Shown here in pieces: positions 9,983 through 22,748 of a DNA stretch of 64,000 nucleotides. The first letter of the stretch is position 1; each line of letters opens with the position of its first letter. A program made the translations under genes and the position numbers. The notes beneath the pieces were generated by a model that saw nothing but the letters and a program-made list of their open reading frames with translations, searched no databases and was not told the DNA's origin. The stretch lies in assembly GCA_961205875.1 (NCBI GenBank), contig OY540813.1:30537001-30601000 (forward strand). The letters run 5' to 3'. This DNA comes from Sialis fuliginosa. Taxonomy: Eukaryota; Arthropoda; Insecta; Megaloptera; Sialidae.

Positions 9983-11893
9983 TAGGGGTGTACCGGAATT
10001 CCGCCTGGAATTCACGATTTTATTTCGGTTCCGGTTCCGGCTGGAACTAGTAAATTTCGACCGAAATTTAAAAATTTTATTACTGCTTTCTACTAAGAAA
10101 TTCATAAATAATAAACATTATTTTTGTTTAAAAAAATCAAACATAAATATAAGAATTATTATATAACATTTTATTAGCAAAAATTTTAATGGAAATAAAA
10201 ATTTCATAACACAAACGCAGTTTTTTAATATTTAGTACAGCAAAAGTATGATTGTAATTATAACATTAATTGACCTTAAAAAATATTTTTTTTTATAATA
10301 ATATATTAACAAAAATGCCATTATATTACGGACATTGACTGTTCAATTATACAGGGTGAGTTATATCAAGAAGAACAAACTTGAACAGTTGATCGAGAAA
10401 AATATTTCATAAAAAAAAGTTCATACTTATATAAATATGTGTCCAGAAATTCTTAGCGAGGGATCTACATTCTACAGGCTCCAAATATCTTGTGTAAAAT
10501 TAGTTTTTATTTAATATTTTAAGAACCCATTCTGATACAATTATAAAATTTTATAATCGGTTTAGTATTAAACACGTATTAATACTAAACTGATTATAAA
10601 AAAAAAGATCGAGTGAAAAATTTAAAATAGGAGAACAATTTTTCTTTAAAAAATGATCGCAAAGCTTTTCGTATTTTCGATAATAACACTACTCATAACA
10701 AAGATACAACGCATTTTATTCATTATTGAATAAAAATCACAATTGCCATGGAAAACTAAAATATTTTTGTTAGTCGAGGCGTCATAAGCCAAAACTACAA
10801 CAATCACTCGAGTGCAATATTAAAAATCCAAGTAAGCTTTGGAAAAAAGAATAGTTGATGTTTAAAATTTTTATATTTATTAAAATTCGTTGCTTATTTT
10901 GTTAATGTATAACAGCAATGCTGGCTTTAGGGAGGGAGGCTGAGCGACTGCTCAGGGTGCCAGTTCAGAAAGGGCGGCGGGTGGTCACATGGATAAAATT
11001 TAGCTTGAATTCTAGTTGATTTTTTTAGGAAAAAAATTAAGAACAAAAAAAACTAGATATAACTCAAAGGTCCCACTGGCCCCACACATCCCTTTTCTAA
11101 ATAATAATTGGTTGATACTGTAAATCGATAACACGTATTAATACAAAAGCGGGTTACAAATTTAATTACTATAGCTCCCTCACGAAGAGAATGTTTATAT
11201 GAACTTTTTTTTTGAAATTTTATTCTTAATAAACTATTCAAATTTCTTCCAACTGCATGATATAACTCTCTCTGTATATTAAAGATTTTCGAAAATTTCC
11301 AATTGTTATGGTGTAAAAACAAGATTTGTTCTGAATTTTTTAATAATACTGTAGCCCTACATGTTTTCTTCAAAAACATTTCTTGTCTCCTATTATAAAC
11401 TCTCCGAATAGGCTGATGCATGTGAACTTAGCTAATAGTATTAAGATAATGAAATATTGTTTATGATACATGCACTATAATAGTAATGCTTTAATTTCGA
11501 GTAGTAGGCATTATTTTATCTATAAATGTATACCATCTACTCTATTTGTGAATATGAATGTCTAGATGTTGTGTGTGATTTATCACATTTATAATTTGAC
11601 ACTAGAAATGTAATTAGATTCGATCAAGAAGAACGTATGATATACAAACAATTTAAAAAAAATCGATATTATTATTATATATAATATTGTTTATGAAATA
11701 ATGTAGGACTCTACGCCTCTACTATTTATGAAATACCATATAAAATAATGCTATATTAATTTAAGACAATAATCTATGTAGAAAGCATACATATATTGTT
11801 TTAGTTATTATTATTTATTGAAATACATAGAATTTTTTGAAAAAAAATCTGGTTCCGGCCGGAATTGAAAATTCCAGTTCCGGTACACCCCTA
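9983..11893. mobile_element. 1.9-kb non-autonomous hAT element, TAGGGGTGTACCGG ends
   Basis: Terminal inverted repeats TAGGGGTGTACCGGAA (left) and CCGGTACACCCCTA (right, ending 11893) are bordered by a perfect 8-bp target duplication CTTCAGAT at 9975-9982 and 11894-11901. GGAATT/CCGG-rich subterminal sequence is repeated at both ends. Inside are AT-rich sequence, an ACAGGGTG motif near 10350, and a GC-richer block at 10915-11000 (GGGAGGGAGGC) that may be a second inserted repeat. The 122-codon minus-strand frame at 11053-11421 has no recognisable domain, so I do not call a gene. Confidence 0.88.
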
Positions 11894-12029
11894 CTTCAGA
11901 TGCAAATAATATAATACAAAAATCTCGCATTCTCGATAGAAGTCTTGAGGCTTCCGCGGTGATCTTGATATGGATCTTGGCTACTAGGTGTAAGCCGCGT
12001 CGGTGTGGTCGTGTTATCGGCCAACGTTT

Positions 12030-12270
12030 CGTCATACATTGTAGTGCGAAAAAAATTTCAATAAAATTTATAGTCGTATTTGATTTATAGCGCTTACAGA
12101 CAGACAGACACACAGACATTATGGCGAAAATAGTCAGAATGGATTAAGGGAAGGTCAAAATGGATAATTCCATCAAAATCCGGATTTCGAAAAAATCGAC
12201 TTCACTATACTTACTTATAGGTACTATATGTATATTTTCATATATGGTATAAGAAAGTAAAAAATAATCA
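12030..12270 (-). repeat. Dispersed repeat R4, copy 1 (minus)
   Basis: Reverse complement matches 37815-38005 over roughly 190 bp, including ACTTTCTTATACCAT, AAGTAAGTATAGTGAAG, ATCCGGATTTTGATGGAAT, TTTTGACCTTCCC and a TGTCTGTCTGTC microsatellite followed by TAAGCGCT. It is a multicopy insect repeat of unknown class. No coding capacity is visible. Confidence 0.7.
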
Positions 12271-12364
12271 AAACAAATATAGAGTCCAAATATCTCCAAA
12301 AACCTTAAAGCCTTTTAATTATTATTCCACAACCTGTACAATTGCTAGTGCAATACCAAACCGC

Positions 12365-12700
12365 CACGTGTGTATTTCAATGATTTGTATACGGCACGTG
12401 ACACCCACGTGGTCGTGGGACCAATTTAAGGTTCCGTGCCTCAAGCAAATAGAGCTGACTTTATTCAATAGTCGTAAAAAACATCGGAGAGTTGCAAATA
12501 ATCAATGGGATTATGCACACGACCTGAACCCAACACTCCCGCTAAATAAAACAACGAGATATCGGGGGCAGGACAATGTAAGGGTTGGTTTTACAACGTA
12601 TGTACCGCGTTACGTAATGTGGGAGGGGGTGGAGTGGATTAGGGTTGTTTATTGTTTGTTGTTTTATTGTACTCTCGTCAAAAATCTCGACCATGGGATA
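12365..12700. promoter_or_regulatory. Candidate regulatory module with three E-boxes
   Basis: A GC-richer block in AT-rich DNA, about 19 kb upstream of the apterous-like exon. Within 60 bp it has three CACGTG-type sites (CCACGTGT, GCACGTGA, CCACGTGG), then AATAATCAATGGGATTA with two TAATC-type homeodomain cores in both orientations. The long reading frame at 12368-12709 has no protein-like composition, so a regulatory or diverged repeat origin is preferred. Function is inference. Confidence 0.3.
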
Positions 12701-12709
12701 GTTTACTAA

Positions 12710-14610
12710 CTTCACAATGAAATTATTTTTATTTTATGTTAAAGGAGTATTACAATTTATTTTATTAAAATCTTGTTCAGAAAATAAAAATTTTTCAAAA
12801 AGACATGATTATTTGTTAAAGATTTTTGAACAAAATTTTGTCTCGTAATCAAATCAAAAATGAATAAAAAAATATATATACGTGTATTAAAAATAATATA
12901 ACAATAACATAATATGTTTTTTTTTTAATTTGCAAAGAAACATGAACTAGGTACTTACTTCGAAGAAATAAAAAAATGATTTTTATATATAATACAAATT
13001 TAATTATTATAAAATAACCGTTTATCATTATAATAGTTTATCAATTAGTTATGTTTGGTATTTGTTAACAATTTATGCGAATTATTTCAAAATATAATTA
13101 AATACATTATACATTTTGTAGTAATGTTATTGGTACAATGTAAATATTAATATTTAATATTAAATTTTCCAGGCATATATTAGATTGTTAAAGGATTCCT
13201 AATTAATTAAAACTTATCTTACCTATACGCTATCTAAAATTTTCGTTAGAATAGAATTACATTCATGATATTTTTCCTTGGATTTTTTTTAGGTTTTATT
13301 TTTCGTTGATTTTTTATCCTAGGTATTTTTCTGTACACACCTGCCTTGATCGCCCCAAGTCAAATTCCTAACCCATCTGTAATCATGTATAATAACTTGA
13401 TATTTATTTATGATATAAAGAAAAAAATCTTATTTATGAACATCAAAAAAAAATAATTATGAATTAAAACAAGCAAGCTTTCGAGTCACTAAATTATTAT
13501 TTCAATGACATACATATATTATTATTAATGATATAATACTTATTTATTATATATATTTAAATATATTTTTATAATTTTTAAAATTTATGTACCAAAAAAG
13601 TTTACATTTTCTAAACTGATACAAAAAAAAACATAATATATGTTCCAAGTTTCTAGCTTCTAGCCCGAAAATCATACCAATCATAATTCACAAATACAAA
13701 CTTTGATACAACTAACAATCCAAATGCCTCGAAGCTACTATCAATCAAACGGTTTACCATATATGAGACATGCCAGTTATATGTCATGTATGTTTAATGT
13801 GGCACGCGTGCCAATGTCCAGAAACGTTCATCGACCACCAAGTAAAGGCGAGTCAGTCCACGCGGGAGGCGAGACACTTCTGATTGTTTACAAGCTATTA
13901 GAAATGTGGACACAGCATTCTCGATACCATTTGTACATGATTTTGTACATGTATGTTTTTTTGTAAACTTTTTGTTAGTTATCAACTTATCATTAATTGT
14001 CATATTATCAAAGTGATTGAAGAATATTTACACTGAAAAAATAAAATAAAAACAATTTACTGTATTATTTATTTCAAGTAGATAATTTTTGAAAATTGTC
14101 TTTTCGAACTTGGAATGATTGTGAATATTGTTTTTATGTTGAAAAATGATTTTACTGCCTTTATATTCAGGAAAAGTAACGAATTTGATATATTCGATAT
14201 ACTTAAAAAATGAATATTCTATTGAAATATTATTCTTAATTATTACTAAAAGGCAGTAATAGAAGCATGGCAGTATAGATAAATAATAGAACAAAATCAA
14301 AACATTTGTTTCACTCAATACAAATAAAATAGGTAAGGAGATATTTAACAGACAACATTTTAGAAAATAAAGTTGTTATATGATACCCGAAAAACGACAC
14401 TACCTACTAAATAAATAAATATATTTGCTTTTTTCACATATAAAAACATTTCAACACCAGCACGTCCTTCAATATAGCAAATTCTTCGGTCATTGTACAG
14501 TTTCAAAAAAAAGTACAGGAAGAGAAAGAACAAAATATCAAAATGTATAAGCAAGTTTGAACCATGTAAGTACAATACTAAAGACATGTATAAATATTTC
14601 AATGGACTAT
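12710..14610. other. AT-rich DNA with one moderately GC block
   Basis: Mostly featureless A/T runs. A better balanced stretch at 13715-13930 includes GGCACGCGTGCC, GACCACC and TGTTTAC (forkhead-like) and may be another conserved non-coding block. Short frames on both strands there look spurious. Confidence 0.4.
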
Positions 14611-14617
14611 TGTTGTT

Positions 14618-14700
14618 TCACGGGTCGGGGTTTGAGTTTGTGGCCCCCCTGGGTGCCCCCCTAGGGCGCAGGCCCGGTCTACAGATCCCCGCACTCTAGA
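14618..14700. repeat. GC-rich block related to transposon ends
   Basis: About 80 bp of GTCGGGG, GGCCCCCCTGGG and GCCCCCCTAGGGCGC sequence standing alone in AT-rich DNA. It resembles the GC-rich subterminal blocks of the hAT element at 44049-44901, but no end repeat or target duplication was found. Confidence 0.35.
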
Positions 14701-15554
14701 ACTGCTCCAATTTCTCAATAGGCAGTACTGATTTTTTATGCATTTCTCGTAACGTATTTTTCAAATGACAATGCGCAACTGTATTTAGTATAAAGTACAA
14801 AGTCACTTTTGGTTTGTGTGTATTATTCATTTATAACTGTGCATTTATCGATGGTTTTTTGATGAGAAATATATTTGTGTTACAATGGCAATAAAATGTT
14901 CTCATAATGTTGATAGGAAAATAAAATGTATTTATTATAAGTGTATTGAATATCGTTAATAAATACATATATAATACAATAAATATGTTTTATGCTATTT
15001 ATTTTAATCCTAACTAAAAAAATTACATATAATTTCATATTTTTTTTAATAATGAGGACTTTTCTCATTGAGAAAATCTTTTTTTATATATGTATAATCA
15101 TACTCCAAATTACGGCTTTCTATTTACGTCGTTCTGCATTTACATACATTTGTATATTTTTAGTTACATCCATTCCTTTAAGTTACGGAACTTGCTTCAA
15201 AGCGACATAATCGACTTCCTACATAAAAAATGATAGTGTTATAACGATTAGAAAACGATAGGGGGCTCCCGCGGTAGCGTAAAACTTTTTTTTATTTTGT
15301 TCTAACTTGAAAATGTTACATCTTATCTTTTTTGTATCCTTACTTACAAATTTAATTTAATTTAATAATTAATTTATTACGAATTTTGATTGAAATGACC
15401 TTTTTCTTCGTTGTCAACTTGAATTTTATATTTATTATTCATTAAAATTAGTAAAAAGTGTAAAACTCAAATTGGTGATCAAAAAAAATGTAATTTAAAT
15501 TAAAATTACAATTTGCAAGTAAGAACAAAAAAAAGGTCTTCAATTTTTATTTTT

Positions 15555-15620
15555 GTATATTCTGGAGGCCCCTCGGTCACTTCTTGCCCCGGGGCCCACG
15601 AGCCTCTATTTACAGCCCTG
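15555..15620 (-). mobile_element. Solitary hAT end, CAGGGCTGTAAATAGAGG
   Basis: The reverse complement reads CAGGGCTGTAAATAGAGGCT followed by GGGCCCCGGGGCAAGAAGTG. This is a clear relative of the left end of the complete hAT element at 44049 (CAGGGCCGTAACTAGAGGCT, then GGGGCCCCGGGGCAGCAAGT). The outer 8 bases would be AATTAAAC (15621-15628), but no partner end with that flank is visible upstream, so the copy is truncated or rearranged. Confidence 0.6.
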
Positions 15621-18223
15621 AATTAAACAATATTTTTTAACAATCCTAAACAATAATTCCATAGTTCACGCGCGCGTAGTCGAAGGCACAGCTAGTATGA
15701 TATATGTATATTTAAAATAATATTTAGTTAAATGTTATGCTATCATAGAAAAATGTACATAATATACGTTGTAAAAACATAGTGTAGAAAATTACAAATC
15801 CCTTTAATTGAATGTATTATGCTTGGTTTTCTTGATAATACAACAGTAATTTAAATGAGCATTTAGTTAAACTTGAAATACCAAGCGATAGAATTAGAAA
15901 TTAATGATTTTAAGATTTTTTTCTTTTACCTGTCCTTGACTTATAGTCCAAGTAAATTAGATATTTTAGAAGAACTAATTCATATAGCTTTAATACTTTG
16001 TCCACGAACTCTTAGTCGGGTTTGAAATAAGTACCCGAAAATTTCCCACCTAAATGGATGATGGAACATCCCCTTTAACGTGAAAAACAACCCCCGTTGT
16101 GGAATTTATTCCAGTTTTTCCCATTTTTACGATTAGACTCCGTTACCGGTTGAATAATGTTTATTTTCTCATTGCATAGTTTTTCTTCAAATCTGAAATA
16201 AAAAATAATTTTTGTAACCATTTTTTAATCATCTTTTTATAATATAATTTTTTTGTTAAAATATTGCAACTCGAAACTTTCGTTAAAATAACCCCTGAGT
16301 ATATGCTACATATGTAGTTGCAAGAGTATTATTGCAAACTTCTAACTGAAGTAACATTTTCCATGAATGCCGAATGTAGTGTTAATTTAAATATAATGGA
16401 TGAAACGCAGCCAGGTGATGTACGTACGTATGTATTTATTATTGTAAGTCTCATTGAAGAGTACTTAAGTGTGGAGCTTTCTCTCTTATACAGATTAGTT
16501 CTTCAACATTCTCACAAACACCGTCGCCGAGCTATTGTTACCGGTTTCGCGCCTTCACACCTAATCCAGAGGTTTCAAACTTAACATAAATGTAGTAATT
16601 ATATATCTACTTATCATATATACAAATTATATTTAGGTGATATTAATGTGCTTGAAATTGGATTATTTTATATTTTCGTAAAAATATTTCTTTATTAACT
16701 TTCCAACAGGAAGTTATTGTAATCAGTCCGAAAATCAAAATCAAAAATTTCAACATTTTTTTATATTTCAAGGTCACAATAGTATATTTACACTACGAGT
16801 ATTTTCAGAAAGTGTGTGTGTGTATGTATGTAAGTGCGTGTCATTTTTTACGTGCACGAAATCTCACGAATAAAAAATGCTATTGACTTCGTAGGGGTGC
16901 CAATCGAAGCGTCTTGACGTGAATATGATCTGAAAGAGAGGAATTTTTTTAATTAAACCCCTACGGGGGTAAAAAAAAATTTTTGGTCTGATTTACTTGA
17001 AACTTAGCATAAACATTCTACAATACAAATAATGAAACATGTATTTTAGTATTTTTTTGGTTATACGTGTCACTGAAGGGGTAAAAACCACCCTCAAAAT
17101 TTGAATTTTAAATACTAATAAAAAAGTCTACTAATTCTGCCTTGTGAACAAATGTAATTAAATTTTAAAAATTTAAAATTTCCATTATTTTTCATATACA
17201 TATTAAAAAAAAAATTCACATAAACTATATGGAAACAATAAATAATCAGTATTAAAGTATTATAGTCATACCATGTTGAGGTTGGTTGTGTGGACCTTAA
17301 GGGTCAAACCCACGGCTTGCTGTATTGATTATGTCAGCAACATACAAATAGGTATTCGAACATAGACTATAGAATTTTATACGCTCTTTGTATTCTGTTT
17401 GGTTAAAAACAGTTCATTGTGATGAAGATTGAATTCACGTTTTTATCTAAAATAATCTCCCTCTTCGTCATCGGAGATTAGGTGCAGCAGAAATTAACTT
17501 AATCAAGAAACTCAAACATGTGTTGGTGTAATAGAGAAGTACCAAAAATATTCATAGTTGTATGTAAATAAATAAAACAAGAATATTTTTAATTAATGAT
17601 ATATTTAAAAAAAATTATCATTGTTGACGACTACTGGTATTTAAAATAAACGGCACGCGCACTAAAACTATTTATTGAATAATCTTTTGTCAATGTTTCG
17701 TCAACAACGAAAATGCAAATCATTCAAATGGAGAAAAAAGTTTGAATGAGGTATAATGGATTTGAATTTTACAGGGATTTAGATATTTATTGTATTATTC
17801 TATTTTATACTTACTTGCAAAATATTTTACTTCCTAACAATTTTTGAAATAATATTTAGATATAAAGTGAGGAGCAGCAGAACAAAACCGGATAAATCTA
17901 TTTTTGCAAATTTTACAGGAGAGGTCAAAATGTAACTACCCTATTTTCATGTACTTTTTTAAACTTTTGAGTATGGTTATAGGTAGGTACAGTGGAGATT
18001 TTTTAATACCCAAATTTTGTACTAGTATCTTTTTATCCAGTTTTGTTCCAGTGCAAGTTGGATTTATTCACATTTGAACCACAGAGACATCATAACCTGT
18101 AATGGAAAAAAGTTGTAAGTGAAAGAAAACAATAATAATTAAACTTTTTAATCAATAAGGCACATTTTGTCAATGAAATTTTAATGTAATAATCGCACAC
18201 AAAATTTTTCTGTCTTTTTATAG
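15621..18223. other. AT-rich DNA with scattered repeat remnants
   Basis: 15650-15690 has a GC-rich GCGCGCGTAGTCG segment and GCACAGCTAGT, like the 3' ends of common insect Helitron or LINE repeats, but too little to call. 16310-16580 is less AT-biased and carries an 88-codon + frame without recognisable domains. 16790-17110 contains a GTGTGTGTGT tract and a CCCCTACGGGGG motif of dispersed-repeat type. No gene is supported. Confidence 0.4.
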
Positions 18224-18441
18224 TGGATTTGTTAGCTTTTGTTTTGAGACACGTTTTTAAAGTAATTTTTAAAGGGGATTAGCAATTTTGATCCGTGATC
18301 TTTGATCAGTCGATCCGGTGATGTCTGAAAATGGATTTGTTAGCTTTTGTTTTGAGACACGTTTTTAAAGTAATTTTTAAAGGGGATTAGCAATTTTGAT
18401 CCGTGATCTTTGATCAGTCGATCCGGTGATGTCTGAAAATG
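18224..18441. repeat. Perfect 108-bp tandem duplication
   Basis: Two directly adjacent 108-bp units (18224-18331 and 18332-18439) read as identical by eye, with two further matching bases at the end. Identity in an otherwise decayed region implies a very recent duplication or assembly duplication. Each unit contains GATCCGTGATCTTTGATCAG, which includes CTTTGATC, the consensus core of TCF/Pangolin HMG binding sites, and two more GATC words. It lies about 13.5 kb upstream of the apterous-like promoter. Confidence 0.9.
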
Positions 18442-19557
18442 CCGAATCGAAAAAAAAGTCATTTCTCGCTATGTTGATTTATGTTCTATTATATAAAAAA
18501 TCTTTACATTTATTACTATAAATTAATATTGATAGACAATTATATTTTAATATCTATAAATTAAAAACTTGAAACACAAACTTATTGGGTATTTACCAAG
18601 TAATAATAAAATGTCTATACGAACTTCATTGATCATAAACAAAAATATTAAAACAATTTGAAATCACTTGTGTTCGTTAAATCTATCTAACAGAGGAGAG
18701 ATAAAATCTGCAAAGAATGAAGCATTTATAATTAATCTCTTTGACGAAAGGATGCGATTATTACCGCTTGATCATTTTGCATTTGGTGGATTTAAATTGA
18801 AACATAAATGTCAAACAAAGAGGATTAACCGTAACATTGATTAAACCGTTTGACAAGTGACCCAGACTAATTGGATGCCCCTAGTCATTTCTGTGATTTC
18901 AAATTTTACACATTCAAATGTTATGTATAATGCAGTCTTCATTATATTTTACGAATAATGCCAATTAAATATTTCACATTAGTTAGGTTATGTTTTTATT
19001 TTGTTAGACAAACTCAAAATAAAATGAGAATATTTGAGCAAACTATAGAATAATTTGTATTATAACTTAATACTGAAATAGTAAAACAATAATGCACGAA
19101 ATAGATAGATTAATTAATTTAATTACAGATACCCCAAAGTTACGTCACCGTCGGTTCCATACAAATACCATAACTTCACGGTAGAGTCAAAGCACTGTTA
19201 TTTGTTAACATTATGTCGCTAAAGAGACGTAACTCCGAAGCAAGTCCCATAACTTCAGGGAATGGTGGTAAACGATCTGGTTTATATGTAGACGTACATT
19301 ATTCAGTACTGTATGACATATCTCACAAGAAAATAATTACATGCATTTTTTGTAATTAGATTTAATCACTAAAGCATAATGTAAAAATATTCGTTCGAAA
19401 CAATTTTAATTACTCATAATTACAATTAAAATTGTTTTAATATAAATTATACTTTGGTTTAAATTCCACTGTGTAGTTTATTATTTTTTAAAAGTTCATT
19501 CTATGAAGATATGAAAATGTCTTTTTTACATGTACCTACAAATAATTGTAAGATGTA
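18442..19557. other. AT-rich spacer
   Basis: No gene or element end was seen. Around 19130-19260 the composition is more balanced (TTACGTCACCGTCGG, CGTAACTCCGAAG) but no structure was recognised. Confidence 0.45.
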
Positions 19558-20326
19558 GGGGAAAGTCGGTTAATTTGGACCATTTTTTTAAATTAAGATG
19601 TTTAGTATAGTAGTTTTAGGTTTAGACAAGTTATTAAGTATTAATGAACATAATTATCATAAACTCCACAAAAATCAACAAAATGTGAGATCGGAGCTTT
19701 GTTTCAATTTAGCCAACTGATACTGTAAATTGGACCACGGGGCTGCTAATTTAGACTTTAATAGAATCTTAACTAAAATATACCTCTAAACAAAACACAA
19801 TATATATTTATGAATTACAGACTATCAAACAATCATTTATTATTTATCAAGTATTAAAACAAAAAACTATAAGAAATCAGTCTCGTTACATTATTTCAAT
19901 TAAATTATTCAAGAAAGACAAACATTACATATGTCAGAATTATTGGTACAAGATTCATGATTCCAGTTAATGCGGTCCATTTTATCCAACAGTGAGAAAA
20001 AAATCTAACAAAAATATTATAATGTATCAAAACCGTCAATCAATCCATGGCAGTTAATTGTTGATAAATTACTGCTGTAAATTATAAATTAAAAACGTTG
20101 TAGCACCCTTAGCACGAATCACTCAAAATTACATCAAAAATCACTTATTTATATTTGCAGAAACAAAACACTAACATTCAACTTGCCAAGGAAAACAATA
20201 TAGCCAATATGCAATGAAGTTAGGCGCCTATCGTACGGTGTTGCCATTTAAGAAAACAGAAAACTACTTTTCGAGATATAAGGGTGATCAAATTTAGCGA
20301 GTGGTCTAATATACCATACTTTCCCC
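19558..20326. mobile_element. TA-flanked element, GGGGAAAGT ends (copy 1 of type)
   Basis: The left end GGGGAAAGTCGG and the reverse complement of the right end, GGGGAAAGTATGG, are each bordered by TA. Just inside, TTAATTTGGACC and TATTAGACCACT also correspond. TA target duplications and the GGGGA start are shared with 25483-26384 and 53389-53756, suggesting one superfamily of Tc1/mariner type. The 769-bp body does not code. Confidence 0.65.
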
Positions 20327-21914
20327 TAATTACTATAACTTTTTTTTTCAATAGTTTGAATCTTTGTTTCTGTTAATGTTTTCATTTTTATAATTTCCCC
20401 AATTGATGTAAATATTATTACCAAAAAAGGTACCTATATAATAAATATACATATTGTATATCATTTTACAACTGTTATAAGTAAACCTAACCTAACCTAT
20501 ATTTAAAATAAAATAAAAATGCAAATATAATACATAATTAATTTACATATCGACTACCGAATAAAAAACACAAGCTGACAGCAAAATTTAATGTAAATTT
20601 CATTTTATAATATCTCTGAAAATAAATCGACTATTAACTAAATACTAACATTTAATATCTAATCGGAAAAATGAACAAAACTATTCATCAAATATTAATA
20701 AACGCGCGAATCAGACAATGAATAACGAAATTTCTCTGCAATTCATGCAGTAGAATAATTTATCCGTAATTATAGGTATGCTCCATATGTATTATACAAA
20801 ATATCACAGACCTACTGCTTGGAGCGATCTCAATAATAATTACGGTAGGCAAAAAAATCAATAACCGATAATTACACCTCCCACCAAACTCGGTTTAACT
20901 ACACCGCTAAACAAATATTGCCTCGAGCGACAAAAGCAGGTGTTAATCATCCGACCTTATAAGACACTTGTGCTGCGAGCAGTGGCGGACTGCAGTGGAA
21001 AGTTAAGGGGGGAATGGTGTTTTGTCGGTCTTCTTTTTTAATCTTTCGTATTTTATTTTATTTTATTTATTAATGGACGAACCGCCCGATGTTGCCCGAA
21101 AACTTATATTTTAAGAACTTTAATTTTCAATAACATAAATAATTTATCTAAAGAAGTATGTCTTTTGAACTCTTTTGTATATTAAAATTTAATTTAAAAT
21201 TAAAATAAAATACTTAAAATCAATATGTTTTTCATAAGAAAATTAATAACAGTAACATATTGATACAAATATTTTGATTACAAATTAATTTAAGGCAATA
21301 TTGCGATGTGACAATTTATTACAAAATTTTCGATTATTTTTTAATACATATTTTGAAAGTAAAATACACATATATTGAGAGTATACTGCTAAAATTGTAT
21401 ACCGAAATTCAAAGTATTTATAGCAAATAGAACGGTGTTAGTGCAACATCTGTTACTAAATATTTAAACGGGTTTTTCTCGAAAAACTATTTATCGGTTG
21501 GTGGGAAGCAGAAACGAAATTCTAATCAACCGATCGGGCTATAATTTTTACACGTTGTTCTACACACTAGTAGTTATCGTATTACCTAAAATGATTTATT
21601 TTTATTAATAATTTCTTATGTTCTATCTCGATTTTCAACAACAACAAAAAACACGATATTTGCAAACTTTTTTTACAAACTCGCCATTTTGTATTTTATT
21701 AATATAAATGTCTTATTCTACGTTATATGATAGAGAGTAGTCTTTACAATGAAAATAAATTTGATTTTTTTTGTTTCAAATCACTATAAATGGAGATATG
21801 CTTCCCACCACACACCCACTTTTTTTTCGAGGAGTTCGCTTTGATCAAAAAAAAAACACAAACAAAACCCGGAAAATAAATTTAAATAACATTTCACTAC
21901 TTTGGTCTTTGATC
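20327..21914. other. AT-rich DNA with a homeodomain-site cluster
   Basis: 20770-20960 has several TAATTA/TAATTAC cores with TTACACCTCCCACC, GCAGGTGTTAATCA and TTATAAG, a possible regulatory block. 20484-20500 holds three CCTAA units, an interstitial match to the insect telomere repeat that is too short to interpret. 21480-21560 and 21790-21840 both contain GTGGGAAGC or its complement GCTTCCCACC, possibly inner ends of the element that held the transposase relic at 21915-22193. Confidence 0.4.
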
Positions 21915-22193
21915 TCAAAAAATGTTTTTATTTGAAAGATAATTTAATTTACAACATTTAAAGATGATTTCGAGCATATAAGCAAATACAAACCGCACCT
22001 TATCGATCCAATTTTCATCCACTTTTTCGAACATCTGTGGCCGTATATCCGCAATAACTCGCCTTATGTTATCTTCCAAAGCTTCAATCGTTGCTGGTTT
22101 ATCCACGTAAATAAAAAACCAAAAAATATTGACACTTAAAAAAATGACAGCTAGTTCTTCGTTAGTTCTATCTTTGTCGGAAACCCAGCACAT
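21915..22193 (-). pseudogene. Decayed Tc1/mariner-type transposase C-terminus
   Basis: The minus-strand frame includes DKPATIEALEDNIRRVIADI followed by RPQMFEKVDENW and later LEIIFKC. This closely recalls the C-terminal tail of insect Tc1/mariner-family transposases (KPATI..L..NIRRVIADIRPQM..KV.ENW ... MPEIIFK), from memory. The catalytic DDE part is absent and the preceding residues have drifted into a hydrophobic string, so it is a relic. In intact enzymes this tail follows the last catalytic acidic residue and is not itself catalytic. Confidence 0.6.
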
Positions 22194-22748
22194 TTAAAAA
22201 AAACACCTTTATCATGGATACGAAATTTCGACGTTTTCATTTTTTGGTTGACGCCACTGTCTACACGACACTTGCACTGCAACTATTTGTAGCAATTTGA
22301 AGTAAAAGAAAAACGGTCAGCTCATTATTTTGTCTTTCGGATTTATTTATTAATATTTTTTGTTTCTACTATTGGAGTACACGTACTTTTTCCCACAGTG
22401 TTAGAGTTAATATGGAATTTTAGTTGGCATTTATAATAATAACTGTAATGAAAATAATCGGCGTTTCTTTCTAGTTTTACTGTAAAACATTTTTTTGTTT
22501 GTCTTGATGAAAATTGCAAACTAGTTTTTATTAACACTATAATAAAATTTTATTTCGAAATATGAATGAAAGACCTTAATTGAAGTATTTTTCACATTAT
22601 TATAAATAAGCAAACAATAAACAGATATATCAGAAGAAAAGTTAGATATAGATAATATTAAGTTTATGCAATAAAGAGTAAAATCTCTATTATAGGTATA
22701 TGTATATTAACATATTTTGGTTAATGTATATGACCATATTGATGAATA
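22194..22748. other. Spacer between transposase relic and snapback
   Basis: AT-rich, no gene recognised. 22255-22300 (CTACACGACACTTGCACTGC) may be the outer end of the decayed mariner-type element, faintly complementary to GTGTTAGTGCAAC at about 21434. Confidence 0.35.

Noticed and set aside
11053..11421. 122-codon minus frame inside the hAT element
   Set aside because: No transposase motif, AT-driven composition and no splice or start context; treated as chance.
15650..15690. Helitron-like 3' end (GC-rich stretch then CTAGT)
   Set aside because: No clear hairpin at the right distance and no 5' TC end; too short to call.
20484..20500. Telomere-like CCTAA repeat
   Set aside because: Only about three units; short interstitial matches occur by chance in insect genomes.
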